From JBHIYN01 sp041984235 (GTDB lineage: Bacteria; Pseudomonadota; Gammaproteobacteria; Ga0077536), in assembly GCA_041984235.1 (NCBI GenBank), contig JBHIYN010000002.1, positions 339,761 to 403,760 on the forward strand: 64,000 nucleotides of DNA, read 5' to 3'. The position numbers and the translations under genes were made by a program. How positions within the stretch are numbered: the stretch's first letter is position 1; every line of letters begins with the position of its first letter. Under the pieces are notes generated by a model that worked only from the letters and a program-made list of their open reading frames with translations, ran no database searches and was not told the DNA's origin. Below are positions 51,660 to 59,881 of this stretch, piece after piece.

Positions 51660-52310
51660 GTGTCCATCGTCGCCGTCATCGACTACGGAGGCAGCAACCT
51701 GCGCTCGGTCGCCAAGGCGCTGGAGACGGTCGCAGCGGGGCGCGCGCGGGTCGTCGTCACCGACGACGTCGCCGTGATCGAAGCCGCCGATCGCGTGGTC
51801 TTTCCCGGCCAGGGCGCAATCGGCAACTGCATGGCGCGGCTCCAGACCACCGGCCTGGTCGCGGCGATCCGCGAGACCGCCGCCACGCGCCCCTTCCTCG
51901 GCATCTGCCTCGGCCTGCAGTCGCTGCTCACCGACAGCGACGAGGACGGCGGCACGCCCTGCCTGGGACTCTATCCCGGCCACGTGCGTCACTTTCCGGC
52001 CGATCCGGGTCCGGCGCCCGACGGCACACCGCGCAAGATCCCGCACATGGGCTGGAACGAGGTCGCCTGGACGCGACCGCACCCGCTCACGCACGGGATC
52101 GCCTCGGGCACCCGTTTCTACTTCGTGCACAGCTACTTCGTCGTCCCCGACGACGACGCGCTCACCCTCGGCCGCTGCGACTACATCGTGCCTTTCACGG
52201 CTGCGCTCGCCGCCGGCTCGGTGTTCGCGACCCAGTTCCATCCGGAGAAGAGCGCCGCCGACGGCCTGCGCCTGCTGCAGAACTTCGTCACCTGGGACGG
52301 CCGCGACTGA
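51660..52310 (+). CDS. hisH: Imidazole glycerol phosphate synthase, glutamine amidotransferase subunit HisH
   Basis: HisH supplies ammonia to HisF. The class I amidotransferase fold has 'VIDYGGSNLRSVAKAL', the catalytic Cys in 'PFLGICLGLQSLL' and His/Glu in 'FATQFHPEKSAADG'. Start is GTG at 51660, 216 aa. The cluster ends here: the next gene is on the opposite strand. Confidence 0.95.
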   Translation: MSIVAVIDYGGSNLRSVAKALETVAAGRARVVVTDDVAVIEAADRVVFPGQGAIGNCMARLQTTGLVAAIRETAATRPFLGICLGLQSLLTDSDEDGGTPCLGLYPGHVRHFPADPGPAPDGTPRKIPHMGWNEVAWTRPHPLTHGIASGTRFYFVHSYFVVPDDDALTLGRCDYIVPFTAALAAGSVFATQFHPEKSAADGLRLLQNFVTWDGRD

Positions 52311-52330
52311 GGCGGACCGGCGCCCCGGGG

Positions 52331-52798
52331 CTACAGGATCTGCCAGGCGAGACCGGCGAGGGCGGCCCCCAGCGCGAGCAGCGTGGCGGTCACCGCCAGC
52401 GGCGCGCCAGCGGCACGCGCCGGCGCCCGCATCTCCGCCGCCTCGTCGCCGCGCAGGCACGCGCCGACGACGGCCGCGACGTGTGCGTCCATGGCCGCCG
52501 CGCGGATCTCGAACTCGGCCGTGACCTCATCGCGATCGAAGCCACGCACCGTGCTCAGCGTGGGCGACGCCGGGTGCCGGCCCGGCCGCGCACCGTCGTC
52601 GACGACGTGGTGGCTGAGGCCCTCGCCCGCGCGCCAGCTCACCACGCGCTCGGCACGCGACTTGTCATAGGCGAGCTGGAACGCGGCCACCGAGTCATCG
52701 GCCGCGTACCACACGAAAAGATCCATCGCCGGATCGTGGAACCAGCGCTGACGGCGACCCTGCGCATCGGTCCGCCGCCCGTCGATCTCGCGCAGCAT
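52331..52798 (-). CDS. Conserved hypothetical protein with C-terminal membrane helix
   Basis: The protein begins 'MLREIDGRRTDAQGRRQRWF' and has a soluble domain rich in aromatic residues ('MDLFVWYAADDSVAAFQLAY') and a final hydrophobic helix (about the last 25 residues). I recognise the general type as an uncharacterised proteobacterial family but know no function. ATG 52798 (155 aa) is preferred because the conserved part starts there; ATG 52834 would add 12 residues. Convergent with hisH. Confidence 0.65.
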   Translation of the reverse strand: MLREIDGRRTDAQGRRQRWFHDPAMDLFVWYAADDSVAAFQLAYDKSRAERVVSWRAGEGLSHHVVDDGARPGRHPASPTLSTVRGFDRDEVTAEFEIRAAAMDAHVAAVVGACLRGDEAAEMRAPARAAGAPLAVTATLLALGAALAGLAWQIL

Positions 52799-52850
52799 CA
52801 GCGCCGTGCCGCTCCGGGCCGATAGCGCAGGCATCGCCGCGCGCCCGCCC

Positions 52851-53006
52851 TCACGCGAAGACCTCCACGCATTCGAGCCGGATACCGTCCGGGTCGCCCT
52901 CGCGCACCCGGCAGCGCGCGCCGAGCACCCGTTCGTAGTAGTCGCGCGAGCGCGCGATGTCCGAGACCGCGAGGCAGACGTGATCGATCGCGGCGGGCAC
53001 GATCAC
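52851..53006 (-). pseudogene. Internally deleted VOC (glyoxalase-like) gene
   Basis: Only ~50 codons are open. The product has the N-terminal VOC motif 'AIDHVCLAVSDIARSRDYYE' and, soon after, the C-terminal VOC motif 'DPDGIRLECVEVF', with 'RVLGARCRVREG' between. A complete VOC domain is about 120 residues, so some 65 central residues, including metal-binding positions, are missing. A GTG at 53000 or 53006 is the only start. It may be a decayed gene or a very small expressed protein. Confidence 0.6.
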
Positions 53007-53016
53007 CGCGATCCAC

Positions 53017-53388
53017 TCATACGACGCTGCTCGTCAGGTAGAGGCTGAGCACGATGGCCATCGCACCGATGATGCCGTTCACGATCATGCCGACGTTCAG
53101 GTTGTAGCCGTGCGGGATCTCGCTCGCACCCAGGGTCTTGAGGACCTGCTTGTGCTGCCAGATCGAGTACAGCACGAGCCAGGCCGCGAGCAGGATGAAC
53201 GAGATCCCGATCACGAAGGACACGTGGCGTTCGAAGATCATCGACTCCTCGCGCCCGACCAGCTCCAGGAACAGCCCGAAGCGCTCGACCACGAAGCCGA
53301 ACGCCATCAGCGAGATGGCGGTACGGTTCCAGGCGAGCAGGGTGCGCTCGGCGGCGAACAGAACGCGCGGGTCGTTGAGATCAGACAC
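53017..53388 (-). CDS. DUF202/YidH-like inner-membrane protein
   Basis: The 123-aa product begins 'DPRVLFAAERTLLAWNRTAI', the typical DUF202 start, and has three hydrophobic segments (about 22-42, 58-78, 96-118). Function is unknown. Start is GTG at 53388. The stop lies 11 bp from the start of the deleted VOC frame. Confidence 0.85.
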   Translation of the reverse strand: MSDLNDPRVLFAAERTLLAWNRTAISLMAFGFVVERFGLFLELVGREESMIFERHVSFVIGISFILLAAWLVLYSIWQHKQVLKTLGASEIPHGYNLNVGMIVNGIIGAMAIVLSLYLTSSVV

Positions 53389-53437
53389 GGTGCACGCCGC
53401 TAGCGGCCCGCCTCGCCGATCCCGCGCCGGGCAGCCA

Positions 53438-53896
53438 TCACCGGCGCTTCCAGCGGAAATCGCAGTGGCTGCCGCCGCCCATGATGGTCTGCGAGCGCTC
53501 GAGGTCCAGGTCCTCGCCGATCGCCCGCGTCATCGGCGGATCGATCTCGCAGGTCAGCATGGCGCCGAACTCCGGCTCGCCGAGCGCCTTGAAGTACTCG
53601 GCGTAACGGCAGCCGCGGACGTTGATCGAGAGCTCCTCGGCACTGTCGACCAGCGGCTCGACGTCGAGCGCGTCGCCGGCGGTGAAGGCCGGCAGCAGCG
53701 TGCGCAGCTTGTCGAGCGAGGAGCCCGCGCTGCTACGCGCAACGGCGGCACCGAGATCGGCGGCATATTCCCTGACGGCCGCGCGCAACAGGCTCGCCGC
53801 GCGCGCCTCACCGAGCTCCTCGCGCAGCTGGCGGTACAGCGGCAGCAGGATCTCGCTCTGGATCTTGACCCGCTCCAGGTAGGGCAGTTGCTCCAT
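53438..53896 (-). CDS. L-2-amino-thiazoline-4-carboxylic acid hydrolase family protein
   Basis: The C-terminal half has 'CRYAEYFKALGEPEFGAMLT' and 'SQTIMGGGSHCDFRW', the signature of the ATC hydrolase-like family, in which Cys and His residues are conserved. Family members include an enzyme of L-cysteine production from ATC, but most are uncharacterised, so no substrate is claimed. ATG 53896, 152 aa, soluble. Confidence 0.8.
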   Translation of the reverse strand: MEQLPYLERVKIQSEILLPLYRQLREELGEARAASLLRAAVREYAADLGAAVARSSAGSSLDKLRTLLPAFTAGDALDVEPLVDSAEELSINVRGCRYAEYFKALGEPEFGAMLTCEIDPPMTRAIGEDLDLERSQTIMGGGSHCDFRWKRR

Positions 53897-53959
53897 CGTC
53901 CTCTCTCCTCGCGTTACCGGGACCCGCTTCCAGCATAGGCCATAGCCGGCGCCGGCGCG

Positions 53960-54649
53960 TCACACGGCAATGCCGAACACGTGCCCGACCGCCGCCGTCA
54001 ACGTCATCGCGAGTGCGCCCCAGAAGGTTACGCGCAGCGCGCCGCGCGTGACCGGTGCGCCGCCGGCACGCGCCGCGACCCCGCCCAGCGCGGTCAGCGA
54101 CAGCAGCGAGGACAGCGCCACGATCGCGATCAGGTCATCGCGCGGCGACAGCCACGCGCCCAGCAGGGGCAGCGCGGCGCCGATGGTGAAGGTGCCGGCG
54201 GAAGACAACGCCGCCTGCAGCGGCCGCGCGCGCGACATGTCGATGATGCCGATCTCGTCGCGCGCGTGGGCGCCGAGCGCGTCGTGCGCCATGAGCTGTT
54301 CGGCGACCTCGGTCGCGAGTCCCGATTCGAGTCCGCGGTCACGGTAGATGTCCGCCAGCTCGCGCTTCTCGTACTCGGCGTTCTCCTCCAGCGATCGCTT
54401 CTCGATCTCGAGATCGGCGCGCTCGGTGTCGGCCTGCGAGCTGACTGAAACGTACTCGCCGGCGGCCATCGACATCGCGCCAGCGACCAGCCCCGCAACG
54501 CCTGCCAGGATGATGTCGCCCTGCGTGGTATTGGCGGCGGCGACGCCGATGATCAGGCTCGCGGTGGAGACGATGCCGTCGTTGGCACCGAGCACGGCGG
54601 CGCGCAGCCAGCCGACCCGGTGCACCCGGTGCGCTTCGTGGATGGTCAT
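53960..54649 (-). CDS. VIT1/CCC1 family transporter
   Basis: This integral membrane protein of 229 aa has 'WLRAAVLGANDGIVSTASLI' and 'GAMSMAAGEYVSVSSQAD', hallmark motifs of the vacuolar iron/manganese transporter family, a charged cytoplasmic loop rich in Glu, and three more C-terminal helices. Iron or manganese export is likely by family. The ATG at 54649 is chosen; in-frame codons above it are not conserved. Confidence 0.9.
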   Translation of the reverse strand: MTIHEAHRVHRVGWLRAAVLGANDGIVSTASLIIGVAAANTTQGDIILAGVAGLVAGAMSMAAGEYVSVSSQADTERADLEIEKRSLEENAEYEKRELADIYRDRGLESGLATEVAEQLMAHDALGAHARDEIGIIDMSRARPLQAALSSAGTFTIGAALPLLGAWLSPRDDLIAIVALSSLLSLTALGGVAARAGGAPVTRGALRVTFWGALAMTLTAAVGHVFGIAV

Positions 54650-54729
54650 GCTCAGTGTACGGCCTTGCGGGCGCGCCACCTGGCGCACGCCCGATTGGGT
54701 GGCACAGGAAGGCGCGGCGCGGCCATGGA

Positions 54730-55029
54730 TCAGATCTCGTCCTCGTCGTACGGCAGTTCGGGCAGGGCCTCGAGGTGCCGCACGTAACGCGCTTCGTCGT
54801 AGGGGTTCTGCTTCTCCAGCACTTCGAAGATCTCCAGCGACAGTGCACAGGCGATGTAGCGCAGCGCGTTCTCGCGCGTCTCGCCCGCTTGCATGAGCCG
54901 CTCCAGGGTCGCGCGCACCGCCGCCGGCCTGCCCTCGCGGATCTGGTTCTCCACCGTTTCCACGATCGCTTCGCCGGCGCGCCGACCCTCCTCGGTATCC
55001 GCGCGCACCAGGGATTGCGGTGTCTTCAT
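54730..55029 (-). CDS. Hypothetical small helical protein
   Basis: The 99-aa soluble product is predicted mostly helical ('AVRATLERLMQAGETRENAL'), ends in an acidic tail 'LPYDEDEI', and lacks signal peptide or metal motifs. I do not recognise a functional family. Codon use resembles the neighbours, which supports coding. Confidence 0.65.
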   Translation of the reverse strand: MKTPQSLVRADTEEGRRAGEAIVETVENQIREGRPAAVRATLERLMQAGETRENALRYIACALSLEIFEVLEKQNPYDEARYVRHLEALPELPYDEDEI

Positions 55030-55092
55030 CGGGGGATCAGGATACCTGCTCCGGCGCGGTCGTAGCCGGCAGGCTGCCGCCGCGCGCTCCCT

Positions 55093-55587
55093 TCAACGTG
55101 ACTTTGCCCACTCCGCCAGCCCGTTCAGGGACGGCATGATCGGCTGCCCGGTGGCCTCGACGAAGGCTTCGATGTCCATCTTGCCGCCGTCGACCAGGGC
55201 AATGGCATGCCGGCAAACGTCCGCTTTCTCGCCCTGGTTCATGAGCTGCCGCGCAGCGGCCTCGCCGCGCGCGTTGACCGAGCCGTAGAAAGCCCGTTCC
55301 AGGTCGTCGCGCTCTAGCGGGTCTTCGAGCTCGGCCAGGCGCGCTTCAAGGTAAGCCATCGCGGCCGCGTGGTAACGGGCGTTGTCGCGCTGCCAGCGCT
55401 TCTGGTACTCCGCGGCGGTCTCCGACCGGCCGAGCTCCTCCAGGCAGTCGCGGCCGATACGGCCGACAACGAAATTCTGCGTGGCGACGAAAGCCGCCGC
55501 GGTATCACGCGCCTCCGACGCCACGCTTTCCGCCGCAACCGCGCGGAGCGCGAGCAGCGCAAGTAAGCATCCGGTTACTGTCTTCAT
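55093..55587 (-). CDS. Hypothetical secreted protein
   Basis: The protein has an N-terminal signal peptide (MKTVTGCLLALLAL..., cleavage near residue 20) and a helical mature part with two Cys ('GRDCLEEL', 'ADVCRHAI') that could pair in the periplasm. No family is recognised. The ATG at 55587 is chosen for the signal peptide. 164 aa. Confidence 0.65.
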   Translation of the reverse strand: MKTVTGCLLALLALRAVAAESVASEARDTAAAFVATQNFVVGRIGRDCLEELGRSETAAEYQKRWQRDNARYHAAAMAYLEARLAELEDPLERDDLERAFYGSVNARGEAAARQLMNQGEKADVCRHAIALVDGGKMDIEAFVEATGQPIMPSLNGLAEWAKSR

Positions 55588-55650
55588 GCTGGACCTCGAT
55601 GACCGCTGCCGCGCGGCGCGGCGACTGCCTGGCATACCGCGAATAGATAT

Positions 55651-56088
55651 CTACGCGCCGATCCCGCCCGGCGTGATGTGCACCGCAGCCCGCTCGATGC
55701 CCGGCCACCGGGCCGGGTCCAGGTAGGTTCGGTCCGTGACAATACGTCCGTCGCGGATGGTGAGAATCGCACAGAAGGGCGAGAAGAAATCCGCACGTGC
55801 GCGGTCCAGAACGACGGCTTCGACGACGGCGGTATCGTCACCACAGAACAGTACGCGGTCGACACGCATGTAGCGCCCCGGGCAGCCCTCGACCACCGCC
55901 GTCTCGACTTTCGTGAACTGCTCGTGGCCGCGCGCCTCGCCGCCGGTGAACTGGACGTAGGCGTCGGGTGCGTAACATTCGAGCACCATCTGCTCGGCGT
56001 CGCTGTTGTAGGTGGCCTGCCAGCGCTCGATGGCGGACAGTAACGCGCGCTCGGCATCCGATCGCGGGTTTGCTTCGATAGGGGGCAT
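55651..56088 (-). CDS. SnoaL/NTF2-like fold protein
   Basis: The 145-aa protein has the cone-shaped alpha+beta pattern of the NTF2-like group: helix 'ERALLSAIERWQATYNSD', then 'CYAPDAYVQFTGGEARGHEQ' and later strands. Such proteins range from isomerases to polyketide cyclases; no role can be given. The ATG at 56088 has an AGAGAGA ribosome-binding site. Confidence 0.75.
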   Translation of the reverse strand: MPPIEANPRSDAERALLSAIERWQATYNSDAEQMVLECYAPDAYVQFTGGEARGHEQFTKVETAVVEGCPGRYMRVDRVLFCGDDTAVVEAVVLDRARADFFSPFCAILTIRDGRIVTDRTYLDPARWPGIERAAVHITPGGIGA

Positions 56089-56176
56089 GAACGGTCTCTC
56101 TTTGTGAAGATTGAAGGGGCGATGCAAGCAGGGCCGGGGGGGCGGGCACGGATCGCCTGCGCAGTCAGGCTACAGC

Positions 56177-56605
56177 TTATACGGCATTGCGCCGGCGGAT
56201 GAAATGGTAGGCCGCAATGGTGTAGCCCTGGCGAAAATAGAACCTGTGCGCGCGCTCGCGCTGCACTCCGGAATCGAGGTGCACCGCGGCGCAACCGGCT
56301 TTCGCGGCTGCGCCTTCGAGCCATTCGAGCAGAACCGCACCGAGGCCCTGCGAGCGAGCCGCGTCCAGCGTCACGAGATCGTCCACGTAGAGATGCTTGC
56401 CGAGATGCAGGTTCGTCGACACCCGGTAGCCGGCGACGGCGCGCACTTCGCCATCGACCTCGATACAGGCGAGCCGGTAGCCGTCCCGCATCATGTCCCG
56501 CACCCGCGCGACGAACCCGCCCTCGGGCACGTGCGGCCGCAGCGCGGACAGCACACGATAGCAGCGCGCGATGTCCGCGTCGGACGTAACCGGTCTAGGA
56601 CGCAT
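56177..56605 (-). CDS. GNAT family N-acetyltransferase
   Basis: The acetyl-CoA-binding motif appears as 'LYVDDLVTLDAARSQGLGAV', and motif B as 'AVHLDSGVQRERAHRFYFRQ'. It resembles small stand-alone acetyltransferases. The substrate is unknown. ATG 56605 (142 aa) is preferred; ATG 56635 adds 10 residues. Confidence 0.85.
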   Translation of the reverse strand: MRPRPVTSDADIARCYRVLSALRPHVPEGGFVARVRDMMRDGYRLACIEVDGEVRAVAGYRVSTNLHLGKHLYVDDLVTLDAARSQGLGAVLLEWLEGAAAKAGCAAVHLDSGVQRERAHRFYFRQGYTIAAYHFIRRRNAV

Positions 56606-56653
56606 GGCGGTGTGCCGGCGTCCGGCGCGGCGCATGACACCCGACCTCCCGTT

Positions 56654-57013
56654 TCATTCGACGGCAACGCCAAGCAGTCGCGCATACACCCGGTGCGGCT
56701 CTGCCTCGGTCGCCCCCTCGAGCGCGAAGCTGATATTGGTCGAGTCGAAGTACTCGTACCATTGCGCCTCCGCGACCCGCTTCTCAAATTCGTGTACCCG
56801 CGCCGCGTCGGTGAGACCAAACACGCCGACGAAGCTTTCCCGTGGTGCGCGCGGCAGCGTCGCATCAACCGGACTCCAGCCGAGCACCACCACGCCGGCG
56901 GCACGGGCACTGCTGATGTAGACGTCAAGCGATTTCAGGTAAGCCGCCCGGGCCGCGTCGTCGAGACCATGCCAGCGTTCGTTGGGCTGCCATAAGATGG
57001 CGAGGATCTGCAT
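56654..57013 (-). CDS. Hypothetical protein, ferredoxin-like dimeric fold suspected
   Basis: The 119-aa product begins 'MQILAILWQPNERWHGL' and has alternating strands and helices with 'VVVLGWSPVDATLPRAPRES'. This resembles small dimeric alpha+beta barrel proteins, without clear catalytic residues. A second ATG at 57031 is possible. The 235 bp beyond its start up to 57248 contain no gene I can support. Confidence 0.55.
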   Translation of the reverse strand: MQILAILWQPNERWHGLDDAARAAYLKSLDVYISSARAAGVVVLGWSPVDATLPRAPRESFVGVFGLTDAARVHEFEKRVAEAQWYEYFDSTNISFALEGATEAEPHRVYARLLGVAVE

Positions 57014-57248
57014 CGATGACACTCCGCTCATCGGGTGGACCGCCGCGCCCGGCAGCGCCGGTCACGGTCAGGACGGTAACATCGCGGACCCCGTGGCCGA
57101 AAGTCCGAGGGCCAGCGCGCCCACTCGTTGGGCGGCGACCGTATGGCCCGGCTGCTCAACACCAGAGCAAAAAGTCCCATGGGTTACCTGACCCCGGAGG
57201 GGATCTATGGGCGCCGGTAAGGTCTGTCGGTGCGGGTCACTTGTAAAT

Positions 57249-57830
57249 TCAAGCTTCACGTTGCTGATTGGGAAGCATTCGGTCCAGTATCCGTGAATCT
57301 GTTAGCTCATTCTTGAAGTCCGTGAGGGCCTCGCGGTACTGCTTTGCGACCGCAACCAGGAAATTCATCTCGGATCGGATTGATTCGTTTATTGAAGTGA
57401 GCTCAGCCACCAAAGAACGGCACGCGTCATCCGATTCCCAGTCGAACATGGCAAGTCCGCCATGAATAAGCGTATTTCGGAACTCCAGAAGAGCTTTTAA
57501 CGCCTCGAAGTGACGTTTCAATGCTTCCGAGTTTTCATCGAGTTCGAACGAAATCCGGAACGTCGGCTCGAACATATCTCCCCGATTGTCCGGGTTTCCT
57601 TCAGTCGGAAGTATCGCGCGGCGCCACTGCTGAATTGCGTGTCCGAGAGTATGAGTGTTCGCCTGCTGTTCTCGCTTCTCGACGTCGCGCCGAATTTTCG
57701 CCAGCGTTCCCTCGAAAGGTGCAATTCGCCCAAGCACCTTCAGATTGTGCTCCAGCCGCTGGAAGTAGACGACGGTTCGGCCAACCGCGTGTAACGCGGC
57801 GTCTTTCGAACTGGTGGAGGTGCCCGACAT
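57249..57830 (-). CDS. Hypothetical cassette protein with HEPN-like RNxxxH motif
   Basis: This 193-aa, mainly helical protein contains 'LLEFRNTLIHGGL'. The R-N-x3-H pattern is the RNase motif of HEPN domains found in many toxin and defence proteins. No antitoxin partner is visible beside it. The base composition is lower in GC than the chromosome to the left. The ATG at 57830 lies 9 bp from an attC-like R' box (57840-57846), as expected for an integron cassette gene. Family membership is inferred from a short motif only. Confidence 0.6.
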   Translation of the reverse strand: MSGTSTSSKDAALHAVGRTVVYFQRLEHNLKVLGRIAPFEGTLAKIRRDVEKREQQANTHTLGHAIQQWRRAILPTEGNPDNRGDMFEPTFRISFELDENSEALKRHFEALKALLEFRNTLIHGGLAMFDWESDDACRSLVAELTSINESIRSEMNFLVAVAKQYREALTDFKNELTDSRILDRMLPNQQREA

Positions 57831-57839
57831 TCGGGTGAT

Positions 57840-57925
57840 GGTTAACGCGTTGTCGAGCGGCGCTTGACGCCGGCCGACCGGAGCGGCTGCGCAGGGAGGG
57901 GCGCGGTCAAGCGCGCGACTCCAGC
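57840..57925 (-). other. attC-like recombination site A
   Basis: Read on the minus strand, the site ends in GTTAACC (R'-like, one mismatch to GTTRRRY) and has an interior arm pair GGTCAAGCG/CGCTTGACG around GACCGGAGCGGC. The interior is shared with sites D and E. The R'' side is degraded or merged with the end of the preceding gene. Confidence 0.55.
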
Positions 57926-58449
57926 AACTTGGTAGCTTCTTTCCGCTTTTGGCATAGTACAAGTACACCCAAGGTCCCCGCGAGCAAGCCAGCCGCAGGC
58001 GGAACCGGGGCCGCTAATAATGCGGGCGTGTTAGTGACAAGGATATCGCCGAATGCATAAAAGCGAATCTCGCCTACAAAATCCAGATGGTGTATTACGG
58101 CGTCTGCCGAGATACCGGCGTCCAGAAACGTGAGGCCGGTGAGTTCCAGAGTCGTAATTTCAGAATATGCAGGGAATGGATAATCAGCAGGCACTGGATC
58201 AAAGAGCAGATTCCCGCTCGCTTCGAACTGCGTGAACTGCGCTTGGTTTGTGTTGTAGACGGACGTATCGATGTACAGGTTGCCGGAGAAGGTTAGCTGC
58301 ACGAACCCGGCGCCCTCAAAATAGACGTCCTGAAGGTAATCAGGCAATCCCGCCGGCGGCGACTCTCCGGGGCAGGAGCCCACACAAATGGTTCCTGAAT
58401 AGGTTGCTTGAGAAATCAGCAGTGCCACGAGAAGACCGGCGATGCGCAT
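57907..58449 (-). CDS. Secreted protein with VPxP-CTERM-type sorting signal
   Basis: The 180-aa protein has a signal peptide (residues 1-20) and a beta-rich middle. Its C-terminal tripartite tail runs 'APVPPAAGLLAGTLG', then a hydrophobic helix, then 'QKRKEATK'. That is the form of PEP-CTERM/VPxP-CTERM sorting signals processed by exosortases. No exosortase is in the window. The last codons overlap the attC-like site. The region immediately upstream is an IS remnant, so the native promoter may be lost. Confidence 0.7.
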   Translation of the reverse strand: MRIAGLLVALLISQATYSGTICVGSCPGESPPAGLPDYLQDVYFEGAGFVQLTFSGNLYIDTSVYNTNQAQFTQFEASGNLLFDPVPADYPFPAYSEITTLELTGLTFLDAGISADAVIHHLDFVGEIRFYAFGDILVTNTPALLAAPVPPAAGLLAGTLGVLVLCQKRKEATKLLESRA

Positions 58450-58487
58450 CTTCGAATCTCCTTGGCATGGAATAGGCAAAATTGGAG

Positions 58488-58877
58488 CTACCCGCAAACC
58501 GTGGACACGGCTGTGTGATTTGGTAGTACTTCGAATTGCGCCGGGCTTAGGTGGCCGAGCGCTGAGTGGCGGCGCCGAGAGTTGTAGAAGATCTCGAGGT
58601 ATTCGAACAGGTGGGCGCGTAACGCCTCGAACGTCCTGTACGCTTCGGGGTAGATGAGCGCGACCTTGCGCCGCCTGAAGGAGGGCTCCATCACCGCGTT
58701 GTCCCGACAATTCCCTTTGCGGCTCATACTCGACTTGATTCCCGCGGCGGTCAACCGGTTTTGGTCGTCATGCGCGCGGTACCGGACGCCGCGGTCGGCG
58801 TGCTGCAGGAGGCCAGGCTCGGGGCCACGTTGCTGCAGGGCAGCTACCAGGGCTTCCGGGATGAGAGCTTCGCGCAT
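58488..58877 (-). pseudogene. IS3-family transposase OrfB, C-terminal fragment
   Basis: The frame carries 'LLQHADRGVRYRAHDDQNRL', 'SSMSRKGNCRDNAVMEPSF' and 'EIFYNSRRRHSALGHLSPAQ', the D and E catalytic region and tail of an IS3-type integrase-like transposase. The N-terminal half is missing: the frame runs into a different IS3 element at ~58.9 kb. The left end at ~58.48 kb carries GTGGACAC, similar to the ends of the 62.6-kb IS. Confidence 0.8.
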
Positions 58878-58911
58878 GTGGGTGACGTTGGCCCCGTTCT
58901 GAGACCGTTCG

Positions 58912-59581
58912 TTACCGGACTTTGGTAGCTTCCAAGGTCCGGTTCCTGTCATGCCGCTCGCGGTACTCGACGGGTGTCAGATGCCCCAGCGAGCCGTGTG
59001 GCCGTTGATGAGTGTAGTCCGTGCGCCAGGCATCGATAAGCGCCCGCGCGTGATCCAGTGATGTGAACTGATGGACGTTCAGACACTCGTCCCGCGAACC
59101 CGAAACGGGCCTCCAGGATCGGTGATTCGCGACTCCACTGATCGACCACCGTCAGCACCCGGATCCGTCGTCCGTCGAACAACTGGTCATGGACAAAGTC
59201 CATGCACCAGCGCTCGCCCGGGCCGTTGGGTCGAGCCGGCGTCCCGCGATGCAGACACAGGTGCTTGCGCCGTCGCACCCGCATGCGCAACTGTAGCCCA
59301 TCCAGCCGGTACAGCCTCCGCACCCGTTGATGATTCACCAGCCAACCTTCCCGGCGCAGCATCACGTGGATCCGTTCGAAGCCGAAGCGCGGTCGCGCTG
59401 CCGCGATCTCCCGGATCCGGTTGCGCAGCGCCGTCTGATCCTTCGCCTGTCTCTTGCGGTACCAGTTGGCCCGAGACAACTGCGCGAGCTCACACGCCCG
59501 CCGTACGCTCGTCCGGTAGCAGTCACGGATCCAATCCACCAGTTCGCGCCGCTTCGGCGCCTTCAGGGCTTGTTCTAACAA
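58912..59581 (-). pseudogene. IS3-family transposase OrfB with internal deletion
   Basis: The N-terminal half is normal ('RFGFERIHVMLRREGWLVNH', 'RWCMDFVHDQLFDGRRIRVL' with first Asp, then 'VVDQWSRES'). At about 59.09 kb it jumps out of frame to 'RDECLNVHQFTSLDHARALI' and 'THQRPHGSLGHLTPVEYRER'. Roughly 75 residues with the second Asp and the Glu of the DDE triad are deleted, so it cannot be active. Confidence 0.85.
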
Positions 59582-59828
59582 CGTCGGACAAGATCTGCTT
59601 GTCCAGCGTCAGATCGGCCACCAGGCGCTTCAGGCGACCGTTCTCCTCCCGCAACTGCCGTAACTCACGCAGCTCCGATACGCCCAGATGCGCGTACTTC
59701 TTCTTCCGCGCGTAGAACGTCGCCTCGCTCACCCCGAGCTGCCGGCAGATCTCGCCGGCTGCCGTGCCCGCCTCGTGCTGGCGCAGCGCGTAGGTCACCT
59801 GTTCATCCGAAAACTTCGACCGCTTCAT
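59523..59828 (-). CDS. IS3-family transposase OrfA
   Basis: The 101-aa helix-turn-helix protein 'SDEQVTYALRQHEAGTAAGE', 'LGVSEATFYARKKKYAHLGV' with a leucine-zipper segment is typical of OrfA in IS3 elements. It overlaps orfB in the -1 frame, the usual programmed-frameshift layout. With orfB deleted it is a remnant. Confidence 0.85.
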   Translation of the reverse strand: MKRSKFSDEQVTYALRQHEAGTAAGEICRQLGVSEATFYARKKKYAHLGVSELRELRQLREENGRLKRLVADLTLDKQILSDVVRTSPEGAEAARTGGLDP

Positions 59829-59881
59829 GCCCTCTCTCCTGTGTTCGAGGACCTCGAAACGCCACTTTAGTCCAGGTCTGA

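Noticed and set aside
57120..57140. GTTGGGC box as a further attC at the left end of the array
   Set aside because: It fits an R''-type box on the minus strand (GCCCAAC), but no matching inner arms or R' partner can be found below it.
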